From contig JAAONU010000016.1 in the NCBI GenBank assembly GCA_012932295.1, forward strand, positions 28,457,290 to 28,521,289: 64,000 bases of DNA, given 5' to 3'. Origin of the DNA: Cyclina sinensis (Eukaryota > Mollusca > Bivalvia > Venerida > Veneridae). The notes below the pieces were generated by a model. The model was not told where the DNA came from and did not search any database. It worked only from the letters and a program-made list of their open reading frames with translations. Shown here one piece after another: positions 1 through 10,184 of this stretch (position 1 is its first letter; the number at the start of each line of letters is the position of its first letter). The position numbers and the translations under genes are program-made.

Positions 1-129
1 TTTTGTCAAACTGTAATGCTTTCGAAAAAGACATCGCCTATCAAAAAATTTTCTCAATGTCTCTTCGACAAGTCTAATTAGGTGTTGGACTACCTATACT
101 TACCTACCCGCCTTTCTTTCTTCTCCTTC

Positions 130-905
130 GTTAATCCCCTTCCGCAATGCGGGGAGGGGATTATATGAATGGCCTCTGTCTGTCAGTCCATCTGTAACAC
201 TTTCGTGTCTACTCCATAACTTTTAAAGTGCTGAAAATTTTTTGAAATAACTTGGCACAAGTAATCACCATTATGAGACGATGTGCAGAGCGCAATTATT
301 GGGTTGCTACCCCCAAGGTCAAGGTCACACTTAAAGGTCAAGTGTAAAAAAATCTACATTTCTTGTCAGCTCCATAACTTTTAAACCGCTGAAATTTTTT
401 TTGAAATACTTTGACACAAGTGATCACCATTATGAGATGATGTGCAGAGCGCAATAATTGTGTTGCTACCCACAAGGTCAAGGTCACAGTTAAAGGTCAA
501 ATATCCACATTTCACATCTGCTCTATAACTTACTAACTTGGCTTACGAAAAGTTTTTTAATTACTTTGCACAAATGGTCACCACTATGACACTATGTGCA
601 GAACCCAACATCCAGGTTAATACCCCCAAGGCTAAGGTTAAATTTTTTCCATAACTTTTTGACTTTAAAGATTTTAAATAACTTGGCACAAATAATTACT
701 ATCATGAGACTATGTGCTTATAATAATATGCATGGCACAACATCAAGGTCATGGTTGGTTAAAGGTCAAGAAGTACACATTCATGTCCGCTGCCAAAGGG
801 GATTTAGCTGTCCTTCAGACTGCCTTGTTTTCGGTAATTTCAACCAAACAAACGATGACTGAATTTCATACCATGGGAATTTTAACTCAGAACCTCAGTT
901 TCTGA
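130..905. repeat. AGGTCA-rich dispersed repeat, first copy
   Basis: It begins with a short palindromic end (CCCCTTCCGC / GCGGGGAGGGG, about 136-158) and a run of GTCTGTCAGTCC type. Roughly 130-160 bp degenerate units follow, each carrying AAGGTCAAGGTCACA (for example 316-330 and 474-488) and a 'tcaccattatgagac' block. The same architecture, a mini-palindrome end followed by GTCC runs and AGGTCA modules, recurs at 26645, 30190, 46985 and 52119. No protein-coding capacity is seen; the short open frames here are chance. The outer limits are approximate. Confidence 0.7.
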
Positions 906-1113
906 TTTCAGTCTTACTTGAATCAAAGAACATTTGTAGAAAACTTAAATAATAAGGTATTGGGAGAAAAACAATCATACAAGAATAAGATGAAAACGTT
1001 CAGTGGAATTTTTTATTTAAATTAAAATAGTAAGATTTTATAATTCAGTTAGTATCAAATGTCATTATTGTTTTCTGAGCTGATATAAACAAGGCAATAG
1101 GTAAAACTGACAT

Positions 1114-1601
1114 ATGCTCCCCGAAGCAGCCAAAGGTACATGTGCAAAGCAAGATCATACAGGCAAAGTCATAAAGTGGGCACATTTTTGGCACTGCACT
1201 CTGCCTCAATGCCCTCTACCACTGTTACAGTTTAAACAAATTATGTCCAACGGTTTTCGGATTATGCTCTGGCCAAGATTTTTCTAAAAGGGGAGATAAT
1301 TAAAAAAACTGGGCAAAATAGAGTTATGGTTCTTTGGCACTGCACTCCGCCTTAATGCCCTCTACCATTGTGTGCAGTTTAAGCAAATTATGTCCAATGG
1401 TTTTCAGGTTATGCTCAGGACAAGGGTTATAATTCAAAAATGGGGCAAAATAGAGTTATGGTTCTTTGGCAATGCACTCTGCCTCAATGCCATCTACCAC
1501 TGTTCGCAGTTTAAACAAATTTTGTCCAAGGGTTTTCAAGTTATGCTCAGGACAAGCACAACAAACGGACAAGGTGGCGACTATATGCTCTCCCTTCGGG
1601 T
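1114..1601 (-). mobile_element. Non-autonomous TIR element, truncated at the MCT exon copy
   Basis: The left end is ATGCTCCCCGAA (1114-1125). The right end (about 1582-1600) is the reverse complement of the left end of the complete copy at 53880-54466, but lacks the outermost GAGCAT. The body has three degenerate units carrying 'gttatggttcttt-ggca' and 'tatgctcaggacaag' blocks, which match the other copy on the opposite strand. Its truncated end directly abuts the MCT exon 1 homology at 1602, so the insertion or a later rearrangement removed the 5' part of that exon copy. Confidence 0.65.
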
Positions 1602-1998
1602 CTTGGGTCATAATGTTTGAAAGTTTTATAAACTTGAGTATAATCGGTGGAAATATGCTTGGAGTTGGTATCATTCATTCTGCACTAGTCAGAAAAAAAT
1701 ATTAAGAAAGCATAACGCTAACGTCATGGGCGAGAACATTACAAGTGGCAGTCTCTTCACTTGGAGGTATGTTCTTGTTCTTGAACTTCGATCATACTAA
1801 CGTGTTCTCCTTGGCTCCTGAGAATTATATATCTATTTAGATAAACATAGTGGGCATAAATGACCTTTAGTGAGGTAAGCAACTAAGCATGTGAGAAAAT
1901 ATGTTAATGCATTCCGGGTTAAGAGAATGTTTTCTCAATGTCAATAGCCACCCTTTTCTTTCACGTTTTAAAATGTACTGATTTGCATACTTTTTATG
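1602..1998 (+). pseudogene. Broken copy of MCT exon 1 and intron 1
   Basis: This matches 10287-10625 of the intact MCT gene at near nucleotide identity: the end of exon 1, the gtatgt donor, and about 170 bp of intron 1. Relative to the intact gene it has a 3-nt insertion (an extra AAA codon) followed by CAA to TAA, a nonsense change after VRKKY. It also has substitutions such as GGA to AGA. The first third of exon 1, including the start codon, is replaced by the TIR element at 1114-1601. Homology stops where an AGGTCA-rich repeat begins, so exons 2-5 are missing. It cannot encode a transporter. Confidence 0.85.
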
Positions 1999-3265
1999 CC
2001 CCGCTACCCCCACCCCCGATCGAAGATGAGGAGTATATTGTTTTGCCAAATTTGGTTCGTTTCCGATCAATATCTAGAGAACCCTTAAACCGACCTCAGA
2101 CTTGGTTTGTATGTTGTTCCTAAACAGTTTATGACCCCTATAGTTTTTCTGAACACTGGGCCAAAGGACAAGGTCACAGTGACCTTGAAAAGCAAAATCT
2201 TTTCCAATAAATATTTAGAGAATACGTATGCCCAAACTTGGTTAGTAGATTGATCATAACCAGTAGATGACCCATGTTGTTTTTTCGGGCCATTAGATCA
2301 AAGGTAAAGATCACAGTGACCTTGAAAATCAAAATCTTTTTTCCGATAGATATCTAGAGAATCCTTTGAGCCAGTTTCCTCAAACTTGGTTTGTAGGTTA
2401 GTCATGACTCATGACCAGTAAATGACCCGATAGATTTTCAGAACATTAGGTCCAAGGCCAAGGTCACAGTGACTTTAAAAAGCAAAACGGGTTCCGATCA
2501 AAAACTCTAAAACTCTTTGACCCAGCTCCCTAAAATTTAGTAGGCAGGTTGGTCATGGTCATTAAATGACCCTACAGTTTTCGGGTCATTAGGTCAAAGG
2601 TCAATGTCACAGTGACTTTGAAAAGCAAACTTTGTGATAAATATCTAGAGAACCCTTGGGGTCCAGGTTCCTTAAACTTGGTGTGTAGGTTTGTCATGAT
2701 CAGTTTATGACCCTTTTAGTTTTTCAGGTTGATAATGACCAGTAGATCATTCATATTGCTTTTGGGGTCACTTGGTCAAAGTTCAAGGTCAGAGTGGCCA
2801 TTAACAGAAAAATGGTTTCCAATAAATTACTCGAGAACCCTTAGGCATTGGCTCCTCAGACTTGCTATGCAGGTTGGTCTGTCCCTATTGTCTTTGAAGT
2901 CAGTAGGTTAAAGGTCAAGGTGGCCATAAACGAATAAGAGGAAAACAGATTCTGATTGATAACTAGAGAACCCTTTGCCTTGCTGCCTCAAAATTTCCTA
3001 ACTACTCACCATCCCACCTACATCTTCCTGTCCATGCAGTTCCTGTACTTTTTCATGTTCTCCTGTAATTGAACTTTATATATTTTATAACATTCTCCTG
3101 TAATTGAACTTTATATATCTTATAACCAAAGTGACATTGACATAATCTAAAGTTCCCCTCATTCATCTACTTGCTATGGCCAAAAGCTTTTGATGTCAGA
3201 ACCCATGGCATCCTCCACTTAATGTACTGACACATATCCCTGTCCTTCTTCTACCTTCCTATACT
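1999..3265 (+). repeat. AGGTCA/ERE-rich dispersed repeat filling the MCT copy
   Basis: It starts with 'tatgcccc...gatcgaagatgaggag' and ends near 'ggctgcctctagtgata'. The second copy at 52119-53115 has the same start and end. The body is about six degenerate units of 130-160 bp with a shared order: 'gatcaatatctagagaaccctt', 'cctcagacttggtttgtaggttg', 'atgaccc-tatagtttttc', then AGGTCA(A)AGGTCA-type half-sites and 'cagtgaccttgaaaagcaaaa'. It occupies the place where exons 2-5 of the duplicated MCT copy should be. A 40-bp local duplication ('ctcctgtaattgaac...') lies at about 3059-3126. Confidence 0.75.
2171..2185. promoter_or_regulatory. Consensus estrogen-response-element sequence in a repeat
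   Basis: AGGTCACAGTGACCT is a perfect inverted repeat of AGGTCA with a 3-bp spacer. It is identical to the classical vitellogenin ERE. It lies in a dispersed repeat; degenerate versions follow at 2309-2323 and 2461-2475. The sequence is certain. Whether any receptor binds here is unknown. Confidence 0.5.
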
Positions 3266-3330
3266 TCTATGGCTGCCTCTAGTGATATGGTATTCTCAAG
3301 TCTTATTCAATCTGTTTTAACTGGCTTGAG

Positions 3331-4070
3331 AAAAGCTTGTACTATCAGCATTTAAAGAAGTGTGCTTCCGTTACCTAGCAAAAGCTATTCAGGAAATACC
3401 AAAGAAATACAAGAGAAAAAGGCAGGTGCTCTGATTATAAAGCTACGTTTTTATCTAGACAGATTCTCGAGGTTCAAGTCTATTAAAAATATTGCAGATG
3501 GACATTCACTGCTGGTATACCGGTATTTAAAATGTTATGTCAAGTGTTACAGGTGTACATTGCTTTTTTTGATGTGACTTTTTGTTTAAAAAGATAAAAT
3601 ATACCAACCAAATTTTTGGTAGGTTACTTTGGTATATTTTTTATAATTACAGGTTGCATTTTTAAATCGGTACTTTGAATAACACAAATGAATTTTATAT
3701 CGTTAAGCAAGAACTAATACGGTAATAACACTCGACTGATGACGAATTTTCAGAAGCCTTTGCGGTTGTATTTTTTATGTAACTTGATACAGTTCGAGAT
3801 TGAGTAAACTCACGTGACCAGTAAGTTCTTGAGTTGAGTTTTTGTGAAAACACTGATTCCGCCGTCCGTTGCCCGTCGTCCACAATTTTTGTATCAAGAC
3901 TTTTGACGTCATAGTATTGATACGATTTCCAGAATGGTCTCTGAGACGTTCGAAACCGGGTGACAAGGTGTGAAAACAAGCTGAAGAGTACAATCTTAAA
4001 CAGTATTGCTTATATTTTTTATTCTTAACGAAATTTGGCCGGAATGTTTTTTCTTGACAATCTCGTTAAG
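3331..4070 (+). repeat. Segmental duplication block A1 (MCT 3' flank)
   Basis: This aligns colinearly with 12712-13306 downstream of the intact MCT gene. Shared stretches include 'agaaaagc-tgtacta', 'ttacctagcaaaa-ctattcag', 'gattctcgaggttcaa' and 'aggtgtgaaaacaagctgaag'. Small indels and many substitutions show an old duplication. The last part (about 4020-4070) matches sequence just downstream of the LINE in the other copy (18015-18060), so this copy is the empty site for that LINE. No gene is seen inside. Confidence 0.85.
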
Positions 4071-4071
4071 T

Positions 4072-4249
4072 TCGAAACTTAACACTGTATAGTCAGAAAC
4101 TTAACACTGTATAGTCAGAAACTTAACACTGTATAGTCAGAAACTTAACACTGTATGGTCAGAAACTTAACACTTTATGGTCAGAAACTTAACACTTTAT
4201 GGTCAGAAACTTAACACTATATAGTCAGAAACTTAACACTGTATAGTCA
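4072..4249 (+). repeat. 22-bp tandem repeat, 8 units
   Basis: Eight near-identical units of cagaaacttaacactgtatagt run head to tail, directly beside the foldback element. Units differ only at 'gtatag/gtatgg/tttatgg'. The paralogous position (about 18060-18085) has only a single diverged version, so the array expanded in this copy after the duplication. Confidence 0.9.
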
Positions 4250-4258
4250 GAAACCAAC
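4250..4258 (+). repeat. 9-bp target-site duplication, left
   Basis: GAAACCAAC immediately precedes the left terminus of the foldback element. It recurs directly after the right terminus at 6143-6151. The paralogous empty site at about 18079-18089 reads 'aaaactaactagg', which matches one copy of this motif plus the right flank. Confidence 0.8.
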
Positions 4259-4319
4259 AAGTATGTGAAGTTGGCTTGTACATTGAACATCGTAGTTCAG
4301 CTTGTAATTCGCCAATTAC

Positions 4320-5504
4320 AAGCTAGTAGTTAGGTATTCAGCTTGTAGTTCAACCCAGATACATTAGCATACGTTATATTTGAATTACAAGCTAGTAGAT
4401 GGGTATTCAGCTTGTAGTTCGGACCAAAAACACCAGCATACTTTATATTTGAATTACGAGCTAGTAGTTGGGTATTCAGCTTGTAGTTCAGCCCAGATAC
4501 ACCAGCATACGTTATATTTGAATTACAAGCTAGTAGATGGGTATTCAGCTTGTAGTTCGGACCAGATACACCAGCATACACAATATTTGAATTACCAGCT
4601 AGTAGTTGTGTATTCAGCTTGTAGTTCAGCCCAGATACACCAGCATGCGTTATATTTGAATAACAAGCTAGTAGATGGGTATTCAGCTTGTAGTTCAACA
4701 CAGATACACCAGCATACGTTATGTTTGAATTACCAGCTAGTAGTTGGGTATTCAGCTTGTAGTTCGGACCAGATACACCAGCATACGTTATATTTGAATT
4801 ACCAGCTAGTAGATGGGTATTCAGCTTGTAGTTCGGACCAGATACATCAGCATACGTAATATTTGAATTACAAGCTAGTAGTTGTCTATTCAGCTTGTAG
4901 TTCAACCCAGATACATCAGCATACGTTATAATTGAATTACAAGCTAGTAGTTAGGTATTCAGCTTGTAGTTCGGCCCAATTCCACCAGCATACACAATAT
5001 TTGAATTACAAGCTAATAGTTGGGTATTCAGCTTGTAGTTCGGACCAAAAACACCAGCACACGTTATATTTGAATTACCAGCTAGTAGTTGGGTATTCAG
5101 CTTGTAGTTTGGACCAGATACATCAGCATACGTAATATTTGAATTACAAGCTAGTAGTTGTGTATTCAGCTTGTAGTTCAATCCAGATACATCAGCATAC
5201 GTTATAATTGAATTACAAGCTAGTAGTTAGGTATTCAGCTTGAAGTTCGGACCAAATACACCAGCATACACAGTATTTGAATTACAAGCTAGTAGTTGGG
5301 TATTCAGCTTGTAGTTCGGACCAGATACACCAGCATACGTTATATTTGAATTACAAGCTAGTAGTTGGGTATTCAGCTTGTAGTTCGGACGAAATACTTC
5401 AGCATACATTATATTTGAATTACAAGGTAGTAGATGGGTTTTCAGCTTGTAGTTCGGACCAAATACACCAGCATACACAATATTTGAATTACAAGCTAGT
5501 AGTT
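4320..5504. repeat. 69-bp tandem repeat array, left arm
   Basis: About 17 units of 69 bp, each with 'gaattacaagctagtagtt', 'gggtattcagcttgtagttc' and 'agatacaccagcatacg'. Each unit contains ACAAGCT and AGCTTGT separated by 15 nt and so could form its own hairpin. Because 69 is 23 x 3, the array stays open in several frames on both strands, giving apparent proteins of 23-residue repeats up to 191 aa. I treat these as by-products of the repeat, not genes. Confidence 0.9.
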
Positions 5505-5515
5505 GCTGAATACCC

Positions 5516-6080
5516 AACTACTAGCTTGTAATTTAAATATAACATATGCTGGTGTTTTTGGTCCGAACTACAATATGAATACCCAACTACTAGCTCGAAA
5601 TTCAAATATAATGTATGCTGAAGTATTTGGTCCGAACTACAAGCTGAATACCCAACAACTAGCTTGTAATTCAAATATAACGTATACTGGTGTATCTGGT
5701 CCGAACTACAAGCTGAATACCCAACTACTAGCTGGTAATTCAAATATTGTGTATGCTGGTGTATATCTGGTCCGAACTACAAGCTGAATACCCATCTACT
5801 AGCTTGTAATTCAAATATGACGTACGCTGGTGTATCTGAGCTGAACTACAAGCTGAATACCCAACTACTAGCTCGTAATTCAAATATAAAGTATGCTGGT
5901 GTATTTAGTCCGAACTACAAGCTGAATACCCAACTACTAGCTCGTAATTCAAATATAAAGTATGCTGGTGTATTTAGTCCGAACTACAAGCTGAATACCC
6001 ATTTACTAGCTTGTAATTCAAATATAACGTATGCTGATGTATCTTGGTTGAACTACAAGCTGAATACCCAACTACATGCT
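5516..6080. repeat. 69-bp tandem repeat array, right arm (inverted)
   Basis: About 8 units of the same 69-bp repeat in reverse complement. Units vary in the same positions as the left arm: 'tctggt/tttggt' and 'ctactagcttg/ctcgtaattc'. Two adjacent units at about 5870-6000 are almost identical, indicating recent local amplification. Confidence 0.9.
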
Positions 6081-6142
6081 TGTAATTGGCGAATTACAAG
6101 CTGAACTACGATGTACAATGTACAAGCCAACTTCACATACTT

Positions 6143-6151
6143 GAAACCAAC
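6143..6151 (+). repeat. 9-bp target-site duplication, right
   Basis: GAAACCAAC, the direct repeat of 4250-4258, directly follows the right terminus of the foldback element. Confidence 0.8.
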
Positions 6152-7535
6152 TAGGTTAAATATGACAAGAATACGTTGACAAAAACCGTGTTACAACTGT
6201 ATAGGCTACACTTTAAACTCAATTACTATGAAGTTTTTTTCCCCTTGATAGTCGTTTCTGAAAATGGTTATCCATAGTCAACAGACACCATTTAAAAAGC
6301 AACTTTATACTTTATAAGCCATATTTTTGTCTCATTCTGGAAATTTGATCACAATGGGTCAGTATATGTATCAAATCATCAGATCATAAATAAGTTTGAA
6401 ATAGAGTCATGCAGACTCATTTTGTTTTTTTGGTTTACTCTTGCGAGGTATAAAACCACCAATTCAGTCAATCAGAGCTGAAAAATGGCGGCTAGAAATG
6501 GTTCTCACTTTTCTTGGCTGTTATGAACATTTTTGCTATAAGCTGTGTATTGTTTCTGCTTGAATAATTGTGTTTGACTATTTCTGATCGTTTAGTAAAA
6601 GTTTATGTTCATAAACTTCATATATATTCAAAATATAATTCATAATAGGAAATTGTTTCACATCTTCCACTCTGAAAATTGGCTCACATTTCTGTTGATT
6701 TTATGGGTAAATTCACATTTGCAGAAATATCCTTCTTGTTTGAAGCATGACCCCAAACTTTTCTTGATATTTTTCAAAGGTACAGATGTAGATCTACAAG
6801 AATATGTAAGTTAAAGCTATTGAGAATGGTTATAGCTATATTTTACAGCCCTGTGAACTAAATGAAATTGATAAAGAATAAACAAGGAATTTCTTAGTGG
6901 TTTCACATCCATGACAGTTTCCCGGAATATTAGTCTGTTTGACAGCTATCATTAAGTTTGACATTTTGTCTTGCTTCTTAGAAATGATAGTCAATGCCTT
7001 TGACCTAATTTCACTTTACTGTAAATAAACTTTTAATAAAGGATCCAGATAAGTTTTACTGTCAGTTGTATTACAATATTCAAATCTGTTCCTGATAGCT
7101 CCTGTCATATAATTAACTTAGGCCGGACACTTAGAAAAGAACTCATATTGTAACAACCTACCAATTTTGTCACAGGGGCTGACACAACAATGACCCGTGG
7201 ACTCTTAAAATTATTGTGTGATTACTTTACAGATTGATATTCTTTAGCAAAATGGCTGTCTACGCTGAATATTTTTTTCAAGGAGCGAATTCATAAAAAT
7301 TAATGAACCATTTTTAAGTGTACAGATGTTCATGTATCTTACACTACTATTATTCTAAGATGAAAATAAAGATAAAGCTCTATAAATAAAATATTGATAT
7401 GAAAGTAGCGAATAAATTGATTCTTTGATGCAGAAAGATTGTAAATGTAATACATGTACTTTAAAACACACACAATCTTCTGCGCTTCTGACATCGAAAT
7501 TTTGTACTATGACACAAGCATGAACCGTAGCGGAA
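6152..7535 (+). repeat. Segmental duplication block A2 (MCT 3' flank)
   Basis: Colinear with 18085-19300. Shared landmarks are 'ctcaattactatgaag', 'ccaccaattcagtcaatca', 'aggccggacacttag' and 'aaggagcgaattcataaaaa'. Both copies have many stops and no conserved open frame, so this is duplicated non-coding flank. Homology fades near 'gcatgaaccgta'. Confidence 0.85.
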
Positions 7536-7775
7536 AATCACCCCCAGAAACAGGCAAACTATGAGTTTTCATTAATGGTTTGACATAAATGAAAGGTATA
7601 ATTCTGTAGAAATGCGAACATTCTCCCGCACAAACCTTGAAGCTGGATTTCATTTAAATGTGTATTTTATGGAAACACTTCAAGCGTTTAGTCTTAAGGA
7701 TGCTGTTTTATTTATATTGCCTTTGATAGTAACGTGTTAGCTTTTTCGTTTTATTTCTTTTACAATTATTTTCAG

Positions 7776-7876
7776 TCGTCAGCATTTTTATGGCAGTCAT
7801 CCTGAATGCCTTCACATGTGCATTTAGCACCAACTGTTCCAACAATGAATGTAAACTGCAAACTGTGAACTTATGA
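7776..7876 (+). pseudogene. Remnant of MCT last exon (third copy)
   Basis: After a pyrimidine-rich acceptor (ttttcag), this reads in frame as VSIFMAVILNAF-CAFSTN... and ends at TGA 7874-7876. It aligns with exon 5 of the intact gene (12387-12520), where the product reads VSIFVAAILNAV-TAFSTK. It is more diverged and has a shorter C-terminus. It lies downstream of duplication block A2 with no other MCT exon beside it, so it must come from a separate duplication event. The frame is open, so it could be a real terminal exon of a gene whose other exons I cannot see; a fragment is more likely. Confidence 0.65.
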
Positions 7877-9982
7877 ACACGAGTGAAAAATAGCATTCAG
7901 TCGACGTTGGAGGGTGCCATGGTGTATTAAAAAGCAGCTGACTCATACCTGAAGAAAGCAGGTTCGAATCGCGTCAACATATTCGTCTATGTTTCACTAG
8001 AAGTCGAGGCAGTAGTCATCAAAATCAGTTTGTTAATCATAAATGATTGAGTCAAAAATCGGAAAATAAAGCCTTGTTGATAGAAATCGAGTACTTTGGT
8101 CTTGTTTGCACTATTTAATCAGTTCTTGACTTTAGACTACTAACATTATACTTAAACAATGCTAAAACGCAAGATTTTGTGAAAGAATGGACTGCAACAA
8201 AAAGAATAAGCTATTCAATCTGCAATACAAAAAGCAACAAGTTCAACATATTTTCTTTACCGTAATATTTCAAGGTCACTTTTACCTTATGGACAAAAGC
8301 AGATGGTATGTAGATTCATAAAGAATTGCAGTAATCAATCTTTCCATTAGCACTTGACTGATTCAGGTGAGCAATAAGGATGCAGCGCGTGAAAGAACAT
8401 ATACATTTAGTTATTACTAGATTATTTGTTCATGCATAACGTCATATTATATAAATAACTTTCAACTGTTTCAGCATGGAAGTATTTAGAGGTACTTCTA
8501 ATATCGACGGATATAGCATTGATTTTTTTTTTTTTTTTTTTTTTGTATTTGTACAAATGTATATGATTGTGTTTAATTATTTTAGTTTTAAAATCGCAAG
8601 GAGTTAAAACTCGAAGTAAATAAACACGGAAAAAAAGGTTAGATAATATTTTCTACTCCATCTTAATTAGCTCATGGTGAATGTGTTTCACTTGCAAATA
8701 ATTTTTTGCGAGTATTTGTGAGTGTATGTGTTTTTTTTCTTCTTTTTTCCCCTATAACAGGCATGATTTGTAATCGACACAAAAGAAACAACTAGTCAAC
8801 GGAAAGAAGTTTTTTAAAAACATTTTCCTATACCTTTTTTAAAGATCCGCTGAAAAAAGCACAACTAGGACATAATTTCGACAATCTCAGTTGAGGATCA
8901 CCAGACAATACAGCATATCGACTTTCGTTGAGGTTTCAGACAAATATATATATTTTAAAAGATTTTCTATATATGCAAAACATCTTTTCCCCCGGCTTCA
9001 AGTCAGTCATGACCTAATGACCCAGCTTCATGCAAAATGTCAGAACTCTGGGTTCTGTAGATTAAGACTAAAAACGTACTAAAAAATTTCAAGATACATG
9101 TGTATTTTCGTGTAAAACAGGTGAACTATAAGTTAATAACCACAGAAGCGTTTTTTTTCTTTTTAATTTTTGCAGAAGTCCACTAGATAATCTTTCTTCC
9201 AAAATATCAGAGTTTTGTGTCTTCTAGTTTCGGGCAATTTCAGTCAGAGTTCTGCATAGAATAGACTTGTTTTAAAAAAAGACAACTGAGTGCTTCTTGC
9301 TATGTGCATCAATGCTATGTTTCATCGGCTTCTAGAAGTTCAATTCAAGAAAATGATCTGAAATGGCGCGACCGCATAGAACTTCATAGTAATTCAAACA
9401 CACAAGAGACGATACATAAGATGCGAATAACAATCCTCTGAAGAAAAAATCATTTATTTGAAATTTGCTCACAGAAAGTAAAAACAACAACAACAAACAA
9501 CGGAACAAACTGCTTTATTTTTACATCAAAGATTTCACAAGCATTAGCTTTTTGGGGGTTAATATTTTGTTTTTGTTTGATCTTTCCTAGATAACAATTT
9601 CGAAATCTTACCACTGGATACGAAGGTGAAAAAATAACAAATCAGTGTTCTTGTTAAATTTGTAACATGAGTATTAAAGTTTTGATAATAAATCGGAGAC
9701 GTCGTAACTACCGGTATTTATTATATACTTATAAATGAAATATTGAGAAATATTGATGAAATAAATCGCGTATTTTTATTTTCCGTATTTTTCACTGTAA
9801 AAATTTATTTTTTTCACTGCAGTGAAACATATTTTCCGTATTTTCACTGGTGTCTTGCCGGACTACTTTCTTCTAAATTCAGCCAATACACTAAATTAAA
9901 GTGGAATTCTTTCAAATCTTTAGGTCAAAAAAAAGAGAAGTATATAATAAACAGAAAATTCAAGTTTTTTCATTAAATACAC
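7877..9982. other. Intergenic, no gene seen
   Basis: AT-rich unique sequence. It contains a 24-nt poly(T) tract at about 8522-8544 and a tRNA-like B-box (GGTTCGAATCG, about 7963-7973) without a convincing A-box or cloverleaf. No supported exon. Confidence 0.6.
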
Positions 9983-10082
9983 GATTTATTTTCATCTCGT
10001 GGTATGAAAATTATCATATTTCACTTGTGGCTATCGCCACTCGTGAAATATTTATTTTCATACCACTCGATGAAAATAAATC
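9983..10082. repeat. 100-bp near-perfect palindrome upstream of MCT
   Basis: GATTTATTTTCATC at the left pairs with its reverse complement at the right. The interior (TGGTATGAAAAT..., TTTCAC...) also pairs with few mismatches around a GTGGC-tatc-GCCAC centre at about 10033. It looks like a hairpin-type miniature element. It ends about 100 bp before the MCT start codon, so it sits in the 5' UTR or core promoter. Confidence 0.8.
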
Positions 10083-10184
10083 CCGTATTTATAGAAAAAA
10101 CTTTAATATCCTCTATGTAGCTTTACAATGTATGTATGTTTTAACGGGAACATACTGGAATAATTCCAGAGTAATTGCAAAAAC

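Larger units (their letters stand above)
4259..6142. mobile_element. Foldback transposon with tandem-repeat arms
   Basis: This is an 1884-bp inverted-repeat element. The outer ends match as reverse complements for about 65 bp: left AAGTATGTGAAGTTGGCTTG, right its complement ending at 6142. Inside, each arm is an array of a 69-bp unit. The left arm (4259-5504) has about 17 units and the right arm (5516-6142) about 8, so the arms are unequal. They meet in an 11-bp centre (5505-5515). Flanking 9-bp direct repeats (4250-4258, 6143-6151) support transposition. Long arms made of tandem repeats with 9-bp target duplications are the hallmark of Drosophila FB-type elements; mutator-like elements also make 9-bp duplications. 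No transposase is encoded, so it would depend on enzymes from elsewhere. The empty site is visible in the paralogous copy. Confidence 0.85.

Noticed and set aside
1372..1705. Several overlapping open frames of 72-82 codons
   Set aside because: They run across a TIR element and the broken MCT exon; the coding part is the pseudoexon only.
4330..6104. Open frames of 60-191 codons made of 23-residue repeats on both strands
   Set aside because: They arise from a 69-bp tandem repeat whose length is a multiple of three; both strands are equally open and nothing marks a gene.
7920..7980. tRNA gene or SINE head (GGTTCGAATCG)
   Set aside because: There is a B-box-like word only; no A-box at the right distance and no cloverleaf.
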